From Kitasatospora sp. GP82 (GTDB taxonomy: Bacteria > Actinomycetota > Actinomycetes > Streptomycetales > Streptomycetaceae): a stretch of DNA of 64,000 nt. The stretch covers positions 62,001 through 126,000 of the forward strand of contig NZ_JARZAJ010000017.1 of the NCBI RefSeq assembly GCF_029892105.1. Reading direction: 5' to 3'. A program made the position numbers and the translations under genes. Below are positions 25,009 through 33,452 of this stretch, piece by piece. The notes under the pieces are model-generated. The model worked only from the letters and a program-made list of their open reading frames with translations. It had not been told where the DNA came from and made no database searches. Positions within the stretch are counted from its first letter, which is position 1. The number at the start of each line of letters is the position of its first letter.

Positions 25009-26217
25009 CTACGCTCGGTGCTTCGCGTCGGGGGCTCCCGCCCGGACCGAACGAAGGATCTCCGGCAGGGCAGCCAGGAAACTGTCGGCCTCCTGCCGGG
25101 TGAGCACCAGCGGCGGCACCAGCCGCACCGCGTCCGCGACCGCCGCGTTCACCAGGAACCCGGCCTCCTGCGCCACTGCCTGGACCTGCGCCGCGACCGG
25201 CTCGGTCAGCACGATGCCCAGCAGCAGCCCGGCACCCCGCACATGGCTGATCAGCGGATCGCCGAGCGCCTCGACACCGCTGCGCAGGTGCTCGCCGATC
25301 TTCTCGACGTGTTCGAGCAACCCCTCGGCCTCGATGGTCTCCAGCACCGCGAGACCCGCGGCCGCCGCCACCGGGTTGCCGCCGAAGGTGGTGCCGTGCT
25401 GGCCGGGCTGCAACAGTTCCGCGGCCGCGCCGAAGGCGACGGTGGCGCCGATCGGCAGCCCGCCGCCGAGGCCCTTGGCGAGCGTGACCACGTCCGGTTC
25501 GACGCCCTGCTCGGCCTGGTGCGCGAACCAGTACCCGGTACGGCCGATGCCGGTCTGCACCTCGTCCAGTACCAGCAGGGTGCCGGTCGCCCGGGTGATC
25601 TCCCGGGCCGCCGCGAGGTAGCCGGGCGGCAGCGGAACGGCGCCGTTCTCGCCCTGGATCGGCTCCAGGAAGACGGCGGCGGTCTCGGTGGTGACGGCCG
25701 CGCGCAGTGCCTCGATGTCGCCGAAGGGTACGTGCGTGACCTCGCCCGGCAGCGGCCGGAACGGGTCCTGCTTGGCAGGCTGGGCGGTGAGCGCGAGGGC
25801 GCCCATCGTCCGGCCGTGGAAGGCGCCCTGGGCGGAGACCAGATGCGTACGGCCCGTCAGACGGCTGATCTTGAAGGCGGCCTCGTTGGCCTCGGCACCG
25901 GAGTTGCAGAAGAAGACCCGCCCCTCACGGCCGAAGAGCCCGAGCAGACGCTCGGCCAGCCGTACGGTCGGCTCGGCCAGGAAGAGGTTGGAGATGTGGC
26001 CCAGCTGCCCGATCTGCCGGGTGACCGCCTCGACCACGGCCGGGTGGCCGGTGCCGAGCGCGTTGACCGCGATGCCGCCGACCAGGTCCAGGTACTCCTT
26101 GCCGTCGGCGTCCCAGAGCCTGGCACCGGCGCCGCGCACCAGCGGGATCCGGGGGGTGCCGTAGTTGTTCATCAGCGAGTGCTGCCAGCGCTGGGTCAGT
26201 CGGGCGTTGCTCGTCAT
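25009..26217 (-). CDS. argD: Acetylornithine aminotransferase
   Basis: 402-residue class-III PLP aminotransferase. Signatures: YLDLVGGIAVNALGTGHPAVVEAV, FFCNSGAEANEAAFK, FHGRTMGALALT, LVLDEVQTGIGRTGYWFAHQ, and VTLAKGLGGGLPIGA with the PLP lysine. It converts N-acetylglutamate semialdehyde to N-acetylornithine and may also serve in lysine synthesis. The ATG at 26217 overlaps the argB stop (ATGA), so translation is coupled. Confidence 0.94.
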   Translation of the reverse strand: MTSNARLTQRWQHSLMNNYGTPRIPLVRGAGARLWDADGKEYLDLVGGIAVNALGTGHPAVVEAVTRQIGQLGHISNLFLAEPTVRLAERLLGLFGREGRVFFCNSGAEANEAAFKISRLTGRTHLVSAQGAFHGRTMGALALTAQPAKQDPFRPLPGEVTHVPFGDIEALRAAVTTETAAVFLEPIQGENGAVPLPPGYLAAAREITRATGTLLVLDEVQTGIGRTGYWFAHQAEQGVEPDVVTLAKGLGGGLPIGATVAFGAAAELLQPGQHGTTFGGNPVAAAAGLAVLETIEAEGLLEHVEKIGEHLRSGVEALGDPLISHVRGAGLLLGIVLTEPVAAQVQAVAQEAGFLVNAAVADAVRLVPPLVLTRQEADSFLAALPEILRSVRAGAPDAKHRA

Positions 26218-27155
26218 GCCAGTCCCCCCAGTACGGTCGGCTCGTCGTCCGGGACGACCATCGTGCCGATGCCCTCGTCGGTGAAGATCTCCAGCAGCAG
26301 CGAGTGCTGCACCCGGCCGTCCAGCACGCGTGCGGTGCCGACGCCCGAGCGGACGGCACGCAGGCAGCCCTCCATCTTGGGGAGCATGCCGCTGGCCAGG
26401 CTCGGCAGCATCTTCTCCAGCTCGCTCGCGCTGAGCTGGCTGATCACGTCGTCGGAGATGGGCCAGTCCGCGTAGAGGCCCTCGACATCGGTGAGGACCA
26501 CCAGCATCTCGGCACCGAGCGCGGCCGCGAGGGCGGAGGCGGCGGTGTCGGCGTTGATGTTGTAGACATGGCCGTCGGCACCGCGCGCGATGCTGGAGAC
26601 GACCGGGATCCGGCCATCCGCGATCAGCGCCTTCACCGCGCCGGCCTCGATGTTGACGATGTCCCCGACCAGGCCGATGTCCACCTGCTCACCGTCCACC
26701 ACGGCGTACCGCTTGACGGCCGTCATGGTGTGCGCGTCCTCGCCGGTCATCCCGACCGCGAACGGGCCGTGCTCGTTCAGCAGGCCGACCAGCTCGCGCT
26801 GCACCTGCCCGGCCAGCACCATCCGGACCACGTCCATGGTCTCGGGGGTGGTGACACGCAGACCGTTGGTGAAGGAGGACTTCAGGCCCAGCTTGTCCAG
26901 CTGCGCACTGATCTGCGGGCCGCCGCCGTGGACCACGACCGGGTGCAGCCCGGCGTAGCGGAGGAAGACCACGTCCTGGGCGAAGGCCGCCTTGAGGTCC
27001 TCGTCCACCATGGCGTTGCCGCCGAACTTGATCACCACGGTCTTGCCGTGGAAGCGCTCCAGCCAGGGCAGCGCCTCGATCAGCGTCATCGCCTTCGGCA
27101 GGGCGGTGTTGTTGCGGGCCTGTTCGCCCTTGGGTGCGATCTGCACGGTCTTCAT
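26214..27155 (-). CDS. argB: Acetylglutamate kinase
   Basis: 313 residues. Amino-acid-kinase fold: KTVVIKFGGNAMVDEDL (phosphate-binding loop), VVVHGGGPQISAQLDKLGL, NGLRVTTPETMDVVRMVLAGQVQRELV, INADTAASALAAALGAEMLVVLTDVEGLY and LPKMEGCLRAVRSGV. An N-terminal helix region of about 35 residues (ALPKAMTLIEALPWLERFHG) is the type found in arginine-inhibited hexameric kinases, so feedback inhibition by arginine is expected. ATG 27155 sits after GGGGGAC, 10 bp past the argJ stop. Confidence 0.95.
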   Translation of the reverse strand: MKTVQIAPKGEQARNNTALPKAMTLIEALPWLERFHGKTVVIKFGGNAMVDEDLKAAFAQDVVFLRYAGLHPVVVHGGGPQISAQLDKLGLKSSFTNGLRVTTPETMDVVRMVLAGQVQRELVGLLNEHGPFAVGMTGEDAHTMTAVKRYAVVDGEQVDIGLVGDIVNIEAGAVKALIADGRIPVVSSIARGADGHVYNINADTAASALAAALGAEMLVVLTDVEGLYADWPISDDVISQLSASELEKMLPSLASGMLPKMEGCLRAVRSGVGTARVLDGRVQHSLLLEIFTDEGIGTMVVPDDEPTVLGGLA

Positions 27156-27165
27156 GTCCCCCGGC

Positions 27166-28425
27166 TCAGGTGGAGTAGGCGCTGTTCTCGTGCACGTAGT
27201 CGGCGGTCAGGTCGTTGGTCCACACCGTGGCACCGGCCTGTCCCGCGTTCAGGTCGGCGGTGATGACCACCTCACGACCCGTCATGCCCACCAGGTCGCG
27301 GTCCTCGCCGACACTGCCGCCCCGGCAGACCCAGACGCCGTTGATGGCGACGTCCAGCCGGTCGGGGTCGAAGGCGGCCCGGGTGGTGCCGATCGCGGCC
27401 AGCACCCGGCCCCAGTTCGGGTCCTCGCCGTGGATGGCGCACTTGAGCAGGTTGTTGCGGGCGATCGTCCGGGCGACGTCCACCGCCTCCTGCTCGGTGG
27501 CGGCGTTCACGATGTCGATCCTGATGTCCTTGCTGGCACCCTCGGCGTCGCCGATCAGCTGCCGGGCCAGATCGTCGCAGACCGTACGGACGGCCTCGGC
27601 GAACTCGTCCGCGTCCGGGGTGACCCGGGCCGCGCCGGAGGCCAGCAGCAGCACGGTGTCGTTGGTGGACATGCAGCCGTCGGAGTCGATCCGGTCGAAG
27701 GTGGTACGGGTGGCGGCCCGCAGCGCCTCGTCCAGACCCCGGCTGTCCACGGCGGCATCGGTGGTCAGCACCACCAGCATGGTGGCCAGGCCCGGGGCCA
27801 GCATGCCCGCACCCTTGGCCATACCGCCGACCGTCCAGCCGTTCCGGGCGACCTGGGCGGTCTTGTGGACGGTGTCGGTGGTCTTGATGGCGATGGCGGC
27901 GGCCTCGCCGCCGTCCGCGCTGAGCGCCTCGGCGGCCAGCTCGACGCCGGGCAGCAGGATGTCCATCGGCAGCCGCACACCGATCAGGCCGGTGGAGGCC
28001 ACGGCGACCTCGCCCGCGTTGAGCTTCAGCTCCTCGGCGACCTTCTCGGCCGTCGTGTGGGTGTCCTGGAATCCGAGCGGTCCTGTACAGGCATTGGCGC
28101 CACCGGAGTTGAGGACGACGGCTGAGACCTGACCGCCCTTCAGGACCTGCTCGGACCAGAGCACGGGGGCGGCCTTGACCCGGTTGGAGGTGAAGACGCC
28201 GGCGGCGGCGAGCGAGGGGCCGTCGTTGACCACCAGGGCCAGGTCGGGGGTGCCGGACGCCTTGATCCCCGCGGTGACGCCGGCGGCGCGGAAGCCCTTG
28301 GCCGCCGTGACGCCGATGTTCCGACCGCCTGTGCCCGGACCTGCGCTGCCCGGATCTGCGCTGCCCGGATCTGTGGTGCTTGGACCTGCGGCGCTTGGAC
28401 CTGCGGTGCTCCGAGTGCCCGTCAC
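27166..28425 (-). CDS. argJ: Bifunctional ornithine acetyltransferase/N-acetylglutamate synthase
   Basis: 419 residues. ArgJ blocks: VTAAKGFRAAGVTAGIK, DLALVVNDGP, AAGVFTSNRVKAAPVLWS, VVLNSGGANACTG, VASTGLIGVRLPMD, TTDTVHKTAQV, and the autocleavage site KGAGMLAPGLATML, where Thr becomes the N-terminus of the beta chain. It recycles acetyl groups from acetylornithine to glutamate. GTG 28425 overlaps the argC stop (GTGA). Compared with usual ArgJ proteins there is an extra N-terminal stretch of about 35 Ser/Pro/Gly/Ala residues encoded by a 15-bp tandem repeat. Whether a downstream start is used instead cannot be decided; no better one is visible. Confidence 0.93.
   Translation of the reverse strand: MTGTRSTAGPSAAGPSTTDPGSADPGSAGPGTGGRNIGVTAAKGFRAAGVTAGIKASGTPDLALVVNDGPSLAAAGVFTSNRVKAAPVLWSEQVLKGGQVSAVVLNSGGANACTGPLGFQDTHTTAEKVAEELKLNAGEVAVASTGLIGVRLPMDILLPGVELAAEALSADGGEAAAIAIKTTDTVHKTAQVARNGWTVGGMAKGAGMLAPGLATMLVVLTTDAAVDSRGLDEALRAATRTTFDRIDSDGCMSTNDTVLLLASGAARVTPDADEFAEAVRTVCDDLARQLIGDAEGASKDIRIDIVNAATEQEAVDVARTIARNNLLKCAIHGEDPNWGRVLAAIGTTRAAFDPDRLDVAINGVWVCRGGSVGEDRDLVGMTGREVVITADLNAGQAGATVWTNDLTADYVHENSAYST
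28333..28407 (-). repeat. Five tandem 15-bp repeats at the argJ 5' end
   Basis: Units such as GCCCGGATCTGCGCT and GCTTGGACCTGCGGT (plus strand) repeat five times in frame and encode a Pro/Gly/Ser/Ala-rich N-terminal extension of ArgJ. Confidence 0.85.
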
Positions 28426-29450
28426 GGTGCGACTCCATTCACGGGGAGGCCCAGCTCTTCCGGCAGGCCGAGGGCGATGTTCATGCTCTGCACCGCGCCG
28501 CCGGCGGTACCCTTCACCAGGTTGTCGATCGCGCTGATCGCGATGATCCGCCCGGCGTGCTCGTCCAGGGCGACCTGGATCAGCGCGGCGTTGGAGCCGT
28601 AGACCGAACTGGTCTGCGGCCACTGCCCCTCGGGCAGCAGCCGGACGAAGGGCTCGCCCGCGAAGGCCGCCGCGTACGCCTGGCGCAGCGACTCGGAGGT
28701 GACCCCCGGCCTGGCCTTGGCGCTGCAGGTGGCCAGGATGCCGCGCGGCATCGGGGCGAGGGTCGGGGTGAAGGAGACGGTGACCGGCTCCCCCGCCACC
28801 GGGCTCAGGTTCTGCGCCATCTCCGGCGTGTGCCGGTGGCCGCCGCCGACGCCGTACGGGCTCATCGAGCCCATGACCTCGCTGCCGAGCAGATGCGCCT
28901 TGACCGCCTTGCCCGCACCGGACGTACCGGAGGCCGCGACGATCACCGCCTCGGGCTCGGCCAGCTTCGCCGCGTACGCGGGGAAGAGCGCGAGCGAGAC
29001 GGCCGTCGGGTAGCAGCCGGGGACGGCGATCCGCTTGCTGCCCTTGAGCACCTCCCGGTGACCCGGCAGCTCGGGCAGGCCGTACGGCCAGGTACCCGCG
29101 TGCGGGGAGCCGTAGAACTTCTCCCACGTCGCGGCGGACTTCAGCCGGAAGTCCGCGCCGCAGTCCACCACCAGGACGTCCTCGCCGAGCGCCTCGGCGA
29201 CGGCCGCCGACTGCCCGTGCGGCAGCCCCAGGAACACCACATCGTGCCCCGCCAGCACCTCGGGCGTGGTCGGCTCCAGCACCCGGTCGGCCAGCGGCAG
29301 CAGATGCGGCTGCAACTCCCCGAACCGCACCCCGGCGTTCGACCCGCCGGTCAGTGCGCCGATCTCGACCTCCGGATGCCCGAGCAGGAGGCGCAGCACC
29401 TCACCACCCGCATACCCGCTGGCGCCGGCGACGGCGACGCGCAATGCCAT
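28422..29450 (-). CDS. argC: N-acetyl-gamma-glutamyl-phosphate reductase
   Basis: 342 residues. NADP-binding AVAGASGYAGGEVLRLLLGHPE, VDCGADFRLKS, active-site Cys in VPGCYPTAVSLAL, ASGTSGAGK, and MPRGILATC. It reduces acetylglutamyl phosphate to the semialdehyde. ATG 29450 lies behind GAGGAGGAA. First gene of argC-argJ-argB-argD-argR; the promoter and twin ARG boxes lie directly upstream. Confidence 0.96.
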   Translation of the reverse strand: MALRVAVAGASGYAGGEVLRLLLGHPEVEIGALTGGSNAGVRFGELQPHLLPLADRVLEPTTPEVLAGHDVVFLGLPHGQSAAVAEALGEDVLVVDCGADFRLKSAATWEKFYGSPHAGTWPYGLPELPGHREVLKGSKRIAVPGCYPTAVSLALFPAYAAKLAEPEAVIVAASGTSGAGKAVKAHLLGSEVMGSMSPYGVGGGHRHTPEMAQNLSPVAGEPVTVSFTPTLAPMPRGILATCSAKARPGVTSESLRQAYAAAFAGEPFVRLLPEGQWPQTSSVYGSNAALIQVALDEHAGRIIAISAIDNLVKGTAGGAVQSMNIALGLPEELGLPVNGVAP

Positions 29451-29472
29451 GACGTTCCTCCTCAGCAGCTTG

Positions 29473-29506
29473 GCATGAATATACGCATCACGGAACATTC
29501 ATGCAA
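29473..29506 (-). promoter_or_regulatory. argC promoter overlapped by twin ARG boxes
   Basis: On the minus strand TTGCAT (29506-29501) and TATATT (29483-29478) with a 17-bp spacer form a near-consensus promoter. Overlapping dyads TTGCATGAATGTTCCG and TGATGCGTATATTCATGCC match the pattern of paired ARG boxes bound by the ArgR hexamer. Repression by arginine of the whole argCJBDR operon is the expected outcome. Confidence 0.75.
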
Positions 29507-29672
29507 GGAGCCTCCGGCGGAGCGGACTGCCGGCCGAGTTGGCCCGTGAGCGTCAGGTTGGCCCCGCTGAGCGCCGCAGTTGGCCCGGGCTGCGACCCCT
29601 AGCTATAGATGGCGGTTCCCAGATCCTGTTGGCGGTTGCGGGGTGGCGGCTGCATCGGTTGGGCGAGGGCCG

Positions 29673-30053
29673 TCAGAGTGGGTCGAGGCGGCGCTTGAGC
29701 AGGCAGAACTCGTTGCCTTCTGGATCGGCGAGGACGTGCCAGGACGCCTCCGCAGGCTGACCGATGTCGACGAGCTTGGCCCCGGCGGCCAGGAGGCGCT
29801 CGAGCTCGGCGTCCTGATCGCGGTCGGTGGGGTTGACGTCGATGTGCAGCCGGGCATGCCCGTTCTCCGGCTCGTCGTTGCGGATGAGGAAGATCGTCGG
29901 CTGCGGGCCGCCGAACCCTTCGCGCGGACCTATCTCGATGCAGCCCTCCTCTTCGCGATCGAGCTCTATGAAGTCCAAGACCTCGCACCAGAACCGCGCC
30001 AGCACCTCGGGGTCGTGGCACTTGAGCACGAGCTCACTGATACGGCATGCCAT
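29673..30053 (-). CDS. VOC/glyoxalase-family protein
   Basis: 126 residues from ATG 30053. It has the two-module vicinal-oxygen-chelate layout: ELVLKCHDPEVLARFWCEVLDF in the first half, ARLHIDVNPTDRDQDAELERLLAAGA and WHVLADPEGNEFCLL in the second. Members are dioxygenases, isomerases or binding proteins; this subgroup in actinobacteria is mostly uncharacterised. Potential metal ligands are H76-like in ARLHID and the E of GNEF. It stands alone between argC and the eroded mobile-element region. Confidence 0.75.
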   Translation of the reverse strand: MACRISELVLKCHDPEVLARFWCEVLDFIELDREEEGCIEIGPREGFGGPQPTIFLIRNDEPENGHARLHIDVNPTDRDQDAELERLLAAGAKLVDIGQPAEASWHVLADPEGNEFCLLKRRLDPL

Positions 30054-30218
30054 TGACGAAACCTACTCTCAGCATGGGAACTGCCGGGGCGGCCGCACGC
30101 GGATCTCATGGGCTCCCTGCAGTGAGAACAAGCTCGCGACCGTACCGGGCGAGGCGAGCGGGGTCGAATTGATTTCAGGCCCTCGCCTGGCCACATCGCG
30201 TCTCCAGGGTAGGGCCCA

Positions 30219-30690
30219 GTGCTTAAGCGCGTCCCGCCGTCGTTGGTACGGGGGCGGGGTCGGCGGCTGCCGGAGACGGTGAACTCGGCCCGGGACCGGC
30301 TGCTGGTGACCTGGCTGGCCGACGGAGGGCTTCGGATCGGCGAGCTCTGCGGGCTGCACCTGGTTGACCTGCACCTGCGGGAGAACGCTGCCTGCGGCGA
30401 GTGCCGCAGTCCTCACCTGCACGTCTGCCACCGGCCGGACAACCCGAACCGGGCCGAGGCGAAGACCAAGCACCCTTGGCGGATCGAGCACGGCACGGTG
30501 ACAGGAGGGCTGATCAAGCGGGTCAGCCCGGCGATGGTGCACACCTACTTCGACTACCTCACCAGCGAGTACCCGGGTGGCGCCCGGCACGGCATGCTCC
30601 TGGTCCAGCTGCACGGCGCCGACACGGGCCGGCCCTGGGCCCCGGTGGGAGCCCGGCGGGTGCTCGGCCGCGCGGGGAAGCGCCCCGTCG
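30219..30690 (+). pseudogene. Tyrosine recombinase/integrase fragment
   Basis: Residues PETVNSARDRLLVTWLADGGLRIGELCGLHLVDLH are the box-I region of a phage-type integrase (the Arg of GLRIGEL is catalytic). CGECRSPHLHVCHRPDNPNRAEAKTKHPW follows, a Cys/His insertion typical of Streptomyces transposon-borne integrases. Homology stops near 30680, before the His-x-x-Arg and Tyr box, where the reading continues in another frame with part of a different integrase. Without the tyrosine the protein cannot be active. Confidence 0.65.
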
Positions 30691-30975
30691 TTCGACCAGC
30701 TGTTCCGCCCCGACATCGTCAAGGTCCCGCCGAACCACCCGGTCTACCGGTGGAACTGCCTGACTGCGGACTGCGAGAGATCCACGATGGGGCACGGCGA
30801 CCTGTGCTCAGCCCACGCGATGCTCTGGCGCGAGCACCGCGACCGGGGAGGGACACGCGCCGAATTCCTACGGACTGCACCGCCGGTCGGTCACAACTCT
30901 CCGAAGATCGACAACAGCGACCTACGAAGGCTCCGGCACGCAATCGCCCCAGGTCAAGGTGCCAATCAGCACTGA
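30690..30975 (+). pseudogene. Second integrase fragment (N-terminal part)
   Basis: In the +1 frame: FDQLFRPDIVKVPPNHPVYRWNC, LTADCERSTMGHGDLCSAHAMLW, a short Cys-containing N-terminal segment I associate with another integrase of the same multi-integrase transposons. It ends at a stop at 30975 soon after. The join to the preceding fragment suggests an internal deletion between two neighbouring recombinase genes. Confidence 0.5.
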
Positions 30976-31217
30976 GAAGGCTTAGCGCACGATCTGACAT
31001 GGATGTTCCTCAAGCCCCGACCCCGCCCCGGCGGCTGCGCCCCAGCCGCCGGACCGCAGCTCACCCCGCCGACCACCGCCCCGGAGGACAGACCCATGAC
31101 CACTCCCGAGAGCCCCGCCGACCAGCTGGCCACCGAGGCCGCCGACGCGCGGACCTTCGCTCAGTCCCTGGCCGAGCCGCCCGTGACGGACCGCCACCTG
31201 CGCCAGTGGTCGGCTGG

Positions 31218-31223
31218 TAGCTT
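31218..31223 (+). promoter_or_regulatory. -10 element of a leaderless racemase mRNA
   Basis: TAGCTT at 31218-31223, 7 nt before ATG 31231. Transcription would begin at or next to the A of the ATG. No clear -35. Confidence 0.45.
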
Positions 31224-31230
31224 GACTCCC

Positions 31231-32055
31231 ATGACGGTGGCATTGATCGACTCAGGGCTTGGCCTCCTTTCCACCACAGGATGGCTTCGGCACCTCGCCC
31301 CGGAACTCGATCTGCTTCTGCTTCTGGACCCCGACGGCGCCCCCTGGGGATCGAGAACGGCCTCCTTCGTCACGGACCGTCTGTTCAGTGCCGCCCAATT
31401 GGCCGTCCAGCGGGGCGCGGAGGCCATCGTGGTCCCCTGCAACACCGCCACCGTCACCGCGATCGACGCTCTGCGCGAGAGTTTTGAACCCCGTGTGCCT
31501 GTGATCGGAACCGTGCCCGCCGTGAAATCGGCCGCAGCAACCGGCCAAGGCATCGCCGTGTGGGCAACAGTCCGGACCACGTCGAGTGACTACCAGGATC
31601 GCCTGATCGCGGACTACGCGAACGGCCGGCCTGTCGCGCGTGTCGCATGCCCCGGTCTGGCCGAGGCGATCGACCACGGCGACATGGCCGCAGCAACGGA
31701 AGCGATCGCCGACGCGGCAAAGCGGACCCCCCGGAATTGCGACTCCGTGGTGCTGGGATGCACGCACTACCCCCTGGTAGCGCCAGAGATTCTGCGGAGC
31801 CTGCCCACCGGAACCACCCTGTACGACAGCGCGGAGGCAGTCGCCCGCCAAACACTGCGGCGATTGGACAGAACCACAAAATCGCACAGCAGCACGGGCT
31901 CCATCGACGTGGTACTCAGCGGGCGCCGCGGAAATCTCCCAGCAGGCGCCCACGCCTACCCGGTGGGTCGCGCTCTTGCCGCCGCAGCGCGGGTGCCCCG
32001 CGAAATTCTCATCACTGCCGCAACTCGCGCCTCGATGGCTGCTCCAGCGATCTGA
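31231..32055 (+). CDS. Aspartate/glutamate racemase family protein (MurI-like)
   Basis: 274 residues, the normal MurI length. Both catalytic cysteines are visible: VPCNTATVTAID (first Cys, about residue 71) and LGCTHYPLVAPEIL (second Cys and neighbouring His, about 175). DSGLG at the N-terminus carries the conserved Asp-Ser. It would make D-glutamate or D-aspartate. The frame is open further upstream to ATG 31096, which has a GGAGG site 8 nt ahead; that 45-residue stretch (MTTPESPADQLATEAADART...) does not look like racemase and is probably the head of a truncated gene. I prefer 31231 because homology starts there and TAGCTT lies at leaderless distance. It sits amid mobile-element remnants, so it may be an acquired second murI. 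Confidence 0.7.
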   Translation: MTVALIDSGLGLLSTTGWLRHLAPELDLLLLLDPDGAPWGSRTASFVTDRLFSAAQLAVQRGAEAIVVPCNTATVTAIDALRESFEPRVPVIGTVPAVKSAAATGQGIAVWATVRTTSSDYQDRLIADYANGRPVARVACPGLAEAIDHGDMAAATEAIADAAKRTPRNCDSVVLGCTHYPLVAPEILRSLPTGTTLYDSAEAVARQTLRRLDRTTKSHSSTGSIDVVLSGRRGNLPAGAHAYPVGRALAAAARVPREILITAATRASMAAPAI

Positions 32056-32147
32056 GCAAGCCCCGGAACCCCTTCATCTCGTCGGCCAGGCGTACAGCCA
32101 CTCCGTTCGCGGCAGACCCCGGGAAATCACAGAGCGTGACAACTAGC

Positions 32148-32357
32148 CTATCTGCGCGACCTCTTATCCGTAGTTGTGGTCGCGCTGTCAAATGGATGGG
32201 GCCACGACCCGGCCAGCAACTCGGTGTCTATCCCGGCAGGTCCCACCTTCTTGCGGCCCATCAGATCCAGCAGCGACTTCAGCGCGGCCAGCACCTGGGC
32301 GCCCTCCGGGGTCGCGCCGAAGTCCACGACCTCGACTACGCCGTGTTTTGGAACGCT
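32148..32357 (-). pseudogene. Tn3-family transposase fragment
   Basis: The minus strand encodes SVPKHGVVEVVDFGATPEGAQ followed by VLAALKSLLDLMGRKKVGPAG and IDTELLAGSW, which I recognise as an internal piece of Tn3/Tn4811-type transposases. There is no start, and the frame stops at 32148 right after the conserved TGSW-like segment. The rest of the roughly 1000-residue enzyme is missing. Confidence 0.6.
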
Positions 32358-32362
32358 GCCGC

Positions 32363-32677
32363 TCAGCTCGTTGGCCTGGGGCGGCTACGGCCCTTGAGCC
32401 GCAACACGATCTCGTGCGCTATGTCGCTGATGTTGTCGCTCGTGGTGACATCGCGCTCGCGGCTGCGGGTGTCGCGGCAGACTACTTCGTAGCCCTCGCC
32501 GGTGTCGAGGACGGCCACGGAGACGTACCAGGTGGGGTCGTCCTCGTCGGGCTGGATGACGACGAAGGTGCTGTCGGAGTCGTTCAGGTCGTCGATGAGC
32601 ATGAAGATGGCGTCTTCGGACGGGTCGTCGATGTGGTCACCGTTCTCGCTGTCTGCGCGGTGGTAGGTGGCGGCCAC
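32363..32677 (-). CDS. Acidic protein, possibly an Imm1-type immunity protein
   Basis: 104 residues from GTG 32677, which has GAAGG 4-8 nt upstream; in-frame GTGs at 32695 and 32749 are alternatives with no ribosome binding site. The product is very acidic (HIDDPSEDAIFMLIDDLNDSDSTFVVIQPDEDD), followed by TWYVSVAVLDTGEGYEVVCRD. A conserved Trp-Tyr plus GYEV beta-strand pattern recalls small immunity proteins of polymorphic toxin systems (Imm1), but no toxin gene is adjacent. The C-terminus may be altered, since it runs into the Tn3 fragment. Treat as hypothetical. Confidence 0.45.
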   Translation of the reverse strand: MAATYHRADSENGDHIDDPSEDAIFMLIDDLNDSDSTFVVIQPDEDDPTWYVSVAVLDTGEGYEVVCRDTRSRERDVTTSDNISDIAHEIVLRLKGRSRPRPTS

Positions 32678-32746
32678 GGAACCTTCGAGGGACACGCGTT
32701 GCTGACGCGGGACAGGATGGCGCGTCCGGCTGACAGGACGGCTCTT

Positions 32747-32790
32747 CACTCGGGAAGCTGCGATGAGACCCCAAGTAGCCCTGCGTAGTA
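32747..32790 (+). repeat. 42-44 bp inverted repeat, copy A
   Basis: Begins CACTCGGGAAGCTG and contains GATGAGACCCCAAGTAG and CTGCGTAGT. The reverse complement lies at 34389-34430 with about three mismatches. Probably an insertion-sequence end. Confidence 0.8.
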
Positions 32791-32954
32791 GTCACTACGG
32801 CCTGTGACCAGCGTTCGGTGTGGGATTTGGCGTGCTCCATGTTGCGCTTGGTTCGCAGACGGCCGGCAGACGACGCGGCCGGACGGATCGTGATGGGGTG
32901 TGGTCGGCCGACAGCGTGCTCGCTCAATGACAGCGCCGACGATCGACCTGCCGA

Positions 32955-32988
32955 GGTGTTCCGTAAGGGGATCCCTCAACGGAACACC
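32955..32988. repeat. Perfect hairpin upstream of resolvase remnant
   Basis: GGTGTTCCGT and ACGGAACACC flank a 14-nt centre that includes the palindrome GGGATCCC. A further GGTGTTCCG occurs about 75 bp downstream. Its place just upstream of a resolvase start suggests a recombination subsite, but that is a guess. Confidence 0.55.
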
Positions 32989-33081
32989 GGCCGACGGGAA
33001 CGGAGCCCCAGGTCAGGGTCTTCCGTATAGGTGTTCCGCGAACCGTCCCGGTGAAAGGGGCTAACCGGAGCACTTGGAGGT

Positions 33082-33138
33082 GTGACTGAGACTCGGCGCG
33101 TCGGACATGCCCGCTGCAGCACCGATGAGCAAGATGTG
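33082..33138 (+). pseudogene. Serine resolvase, first 19 residues only
   Basis: GTG 33082 begins VTETRRVGHARCSTDEQDV, the conserved N-terminus of Tn3-type resolvases, including the catalytic Ser in CSTDEQ. Homology breaks off after that, so nearly the whole gene is lost. It fits with the Tn3 transposase fragment nearby. Confidence 0.6.
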
Positions 33139-33148
33139 AACGCCGCGA

Positions 33149-33424
33149 TGCATACCTACTGCCGGCGGCTGGCCGCCAACCCCGGCCCGGGCGCTGGTGG
33201 TCGAGTCGGTCGCCTGCCCGGCGATCCGCAAGGGACGGGCCGAGTGCCTCACGGCGTGGGCCCAGCTGATGGAGGCGCTGGTGGCCGAGCGCTGCCCCGA
33301 CCGGCCGGTACCGCCGATGGCCGGTACCGCCGCGATCGAGGCGGTTGTGCATCTGCTGGCCGCCGCCATCGAGGAGGGCCGGGGCCTGTCCTCGATGAGC
33401 GGCATCCTGGCCGACACCGCCTAG
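33149..33424 (+). pseudogene. TetR-family regulator, C-terminal fragment
   Basis: In the frame ending at TAG 33424: PARALVVESVACPAIRKGR, AECLTAWAQLMEALVAE and AAIEAVVHLLAAAIEEG, an all-helical pattern like the ligand-binding end of TetR proteins. No DNA-binding domain precedes it; instead it abuts the resolvase stub. Family call is tentative. Confidence 0.4.
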
Positions 33425-33452
33425 CGTCTGCTGCCGGCCTGACGGCCCGGCC

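Larger units (their letters stand above)
32678..33081. other. Non-coding mobile-element debris
   Basis: 404 bp with no supported gene; contains repeat copy A (32747-32790) and the hairpin at 32955-32988. Confidence 0.5.

Noticed and set aside
31003..31095. Longer N-terminus for the racemase
   Set aside because: The added residues are Pro/Arg-rich without homology, and both a ribosome binding site (31096) and a leaderless -10 (31218) lie downstream.
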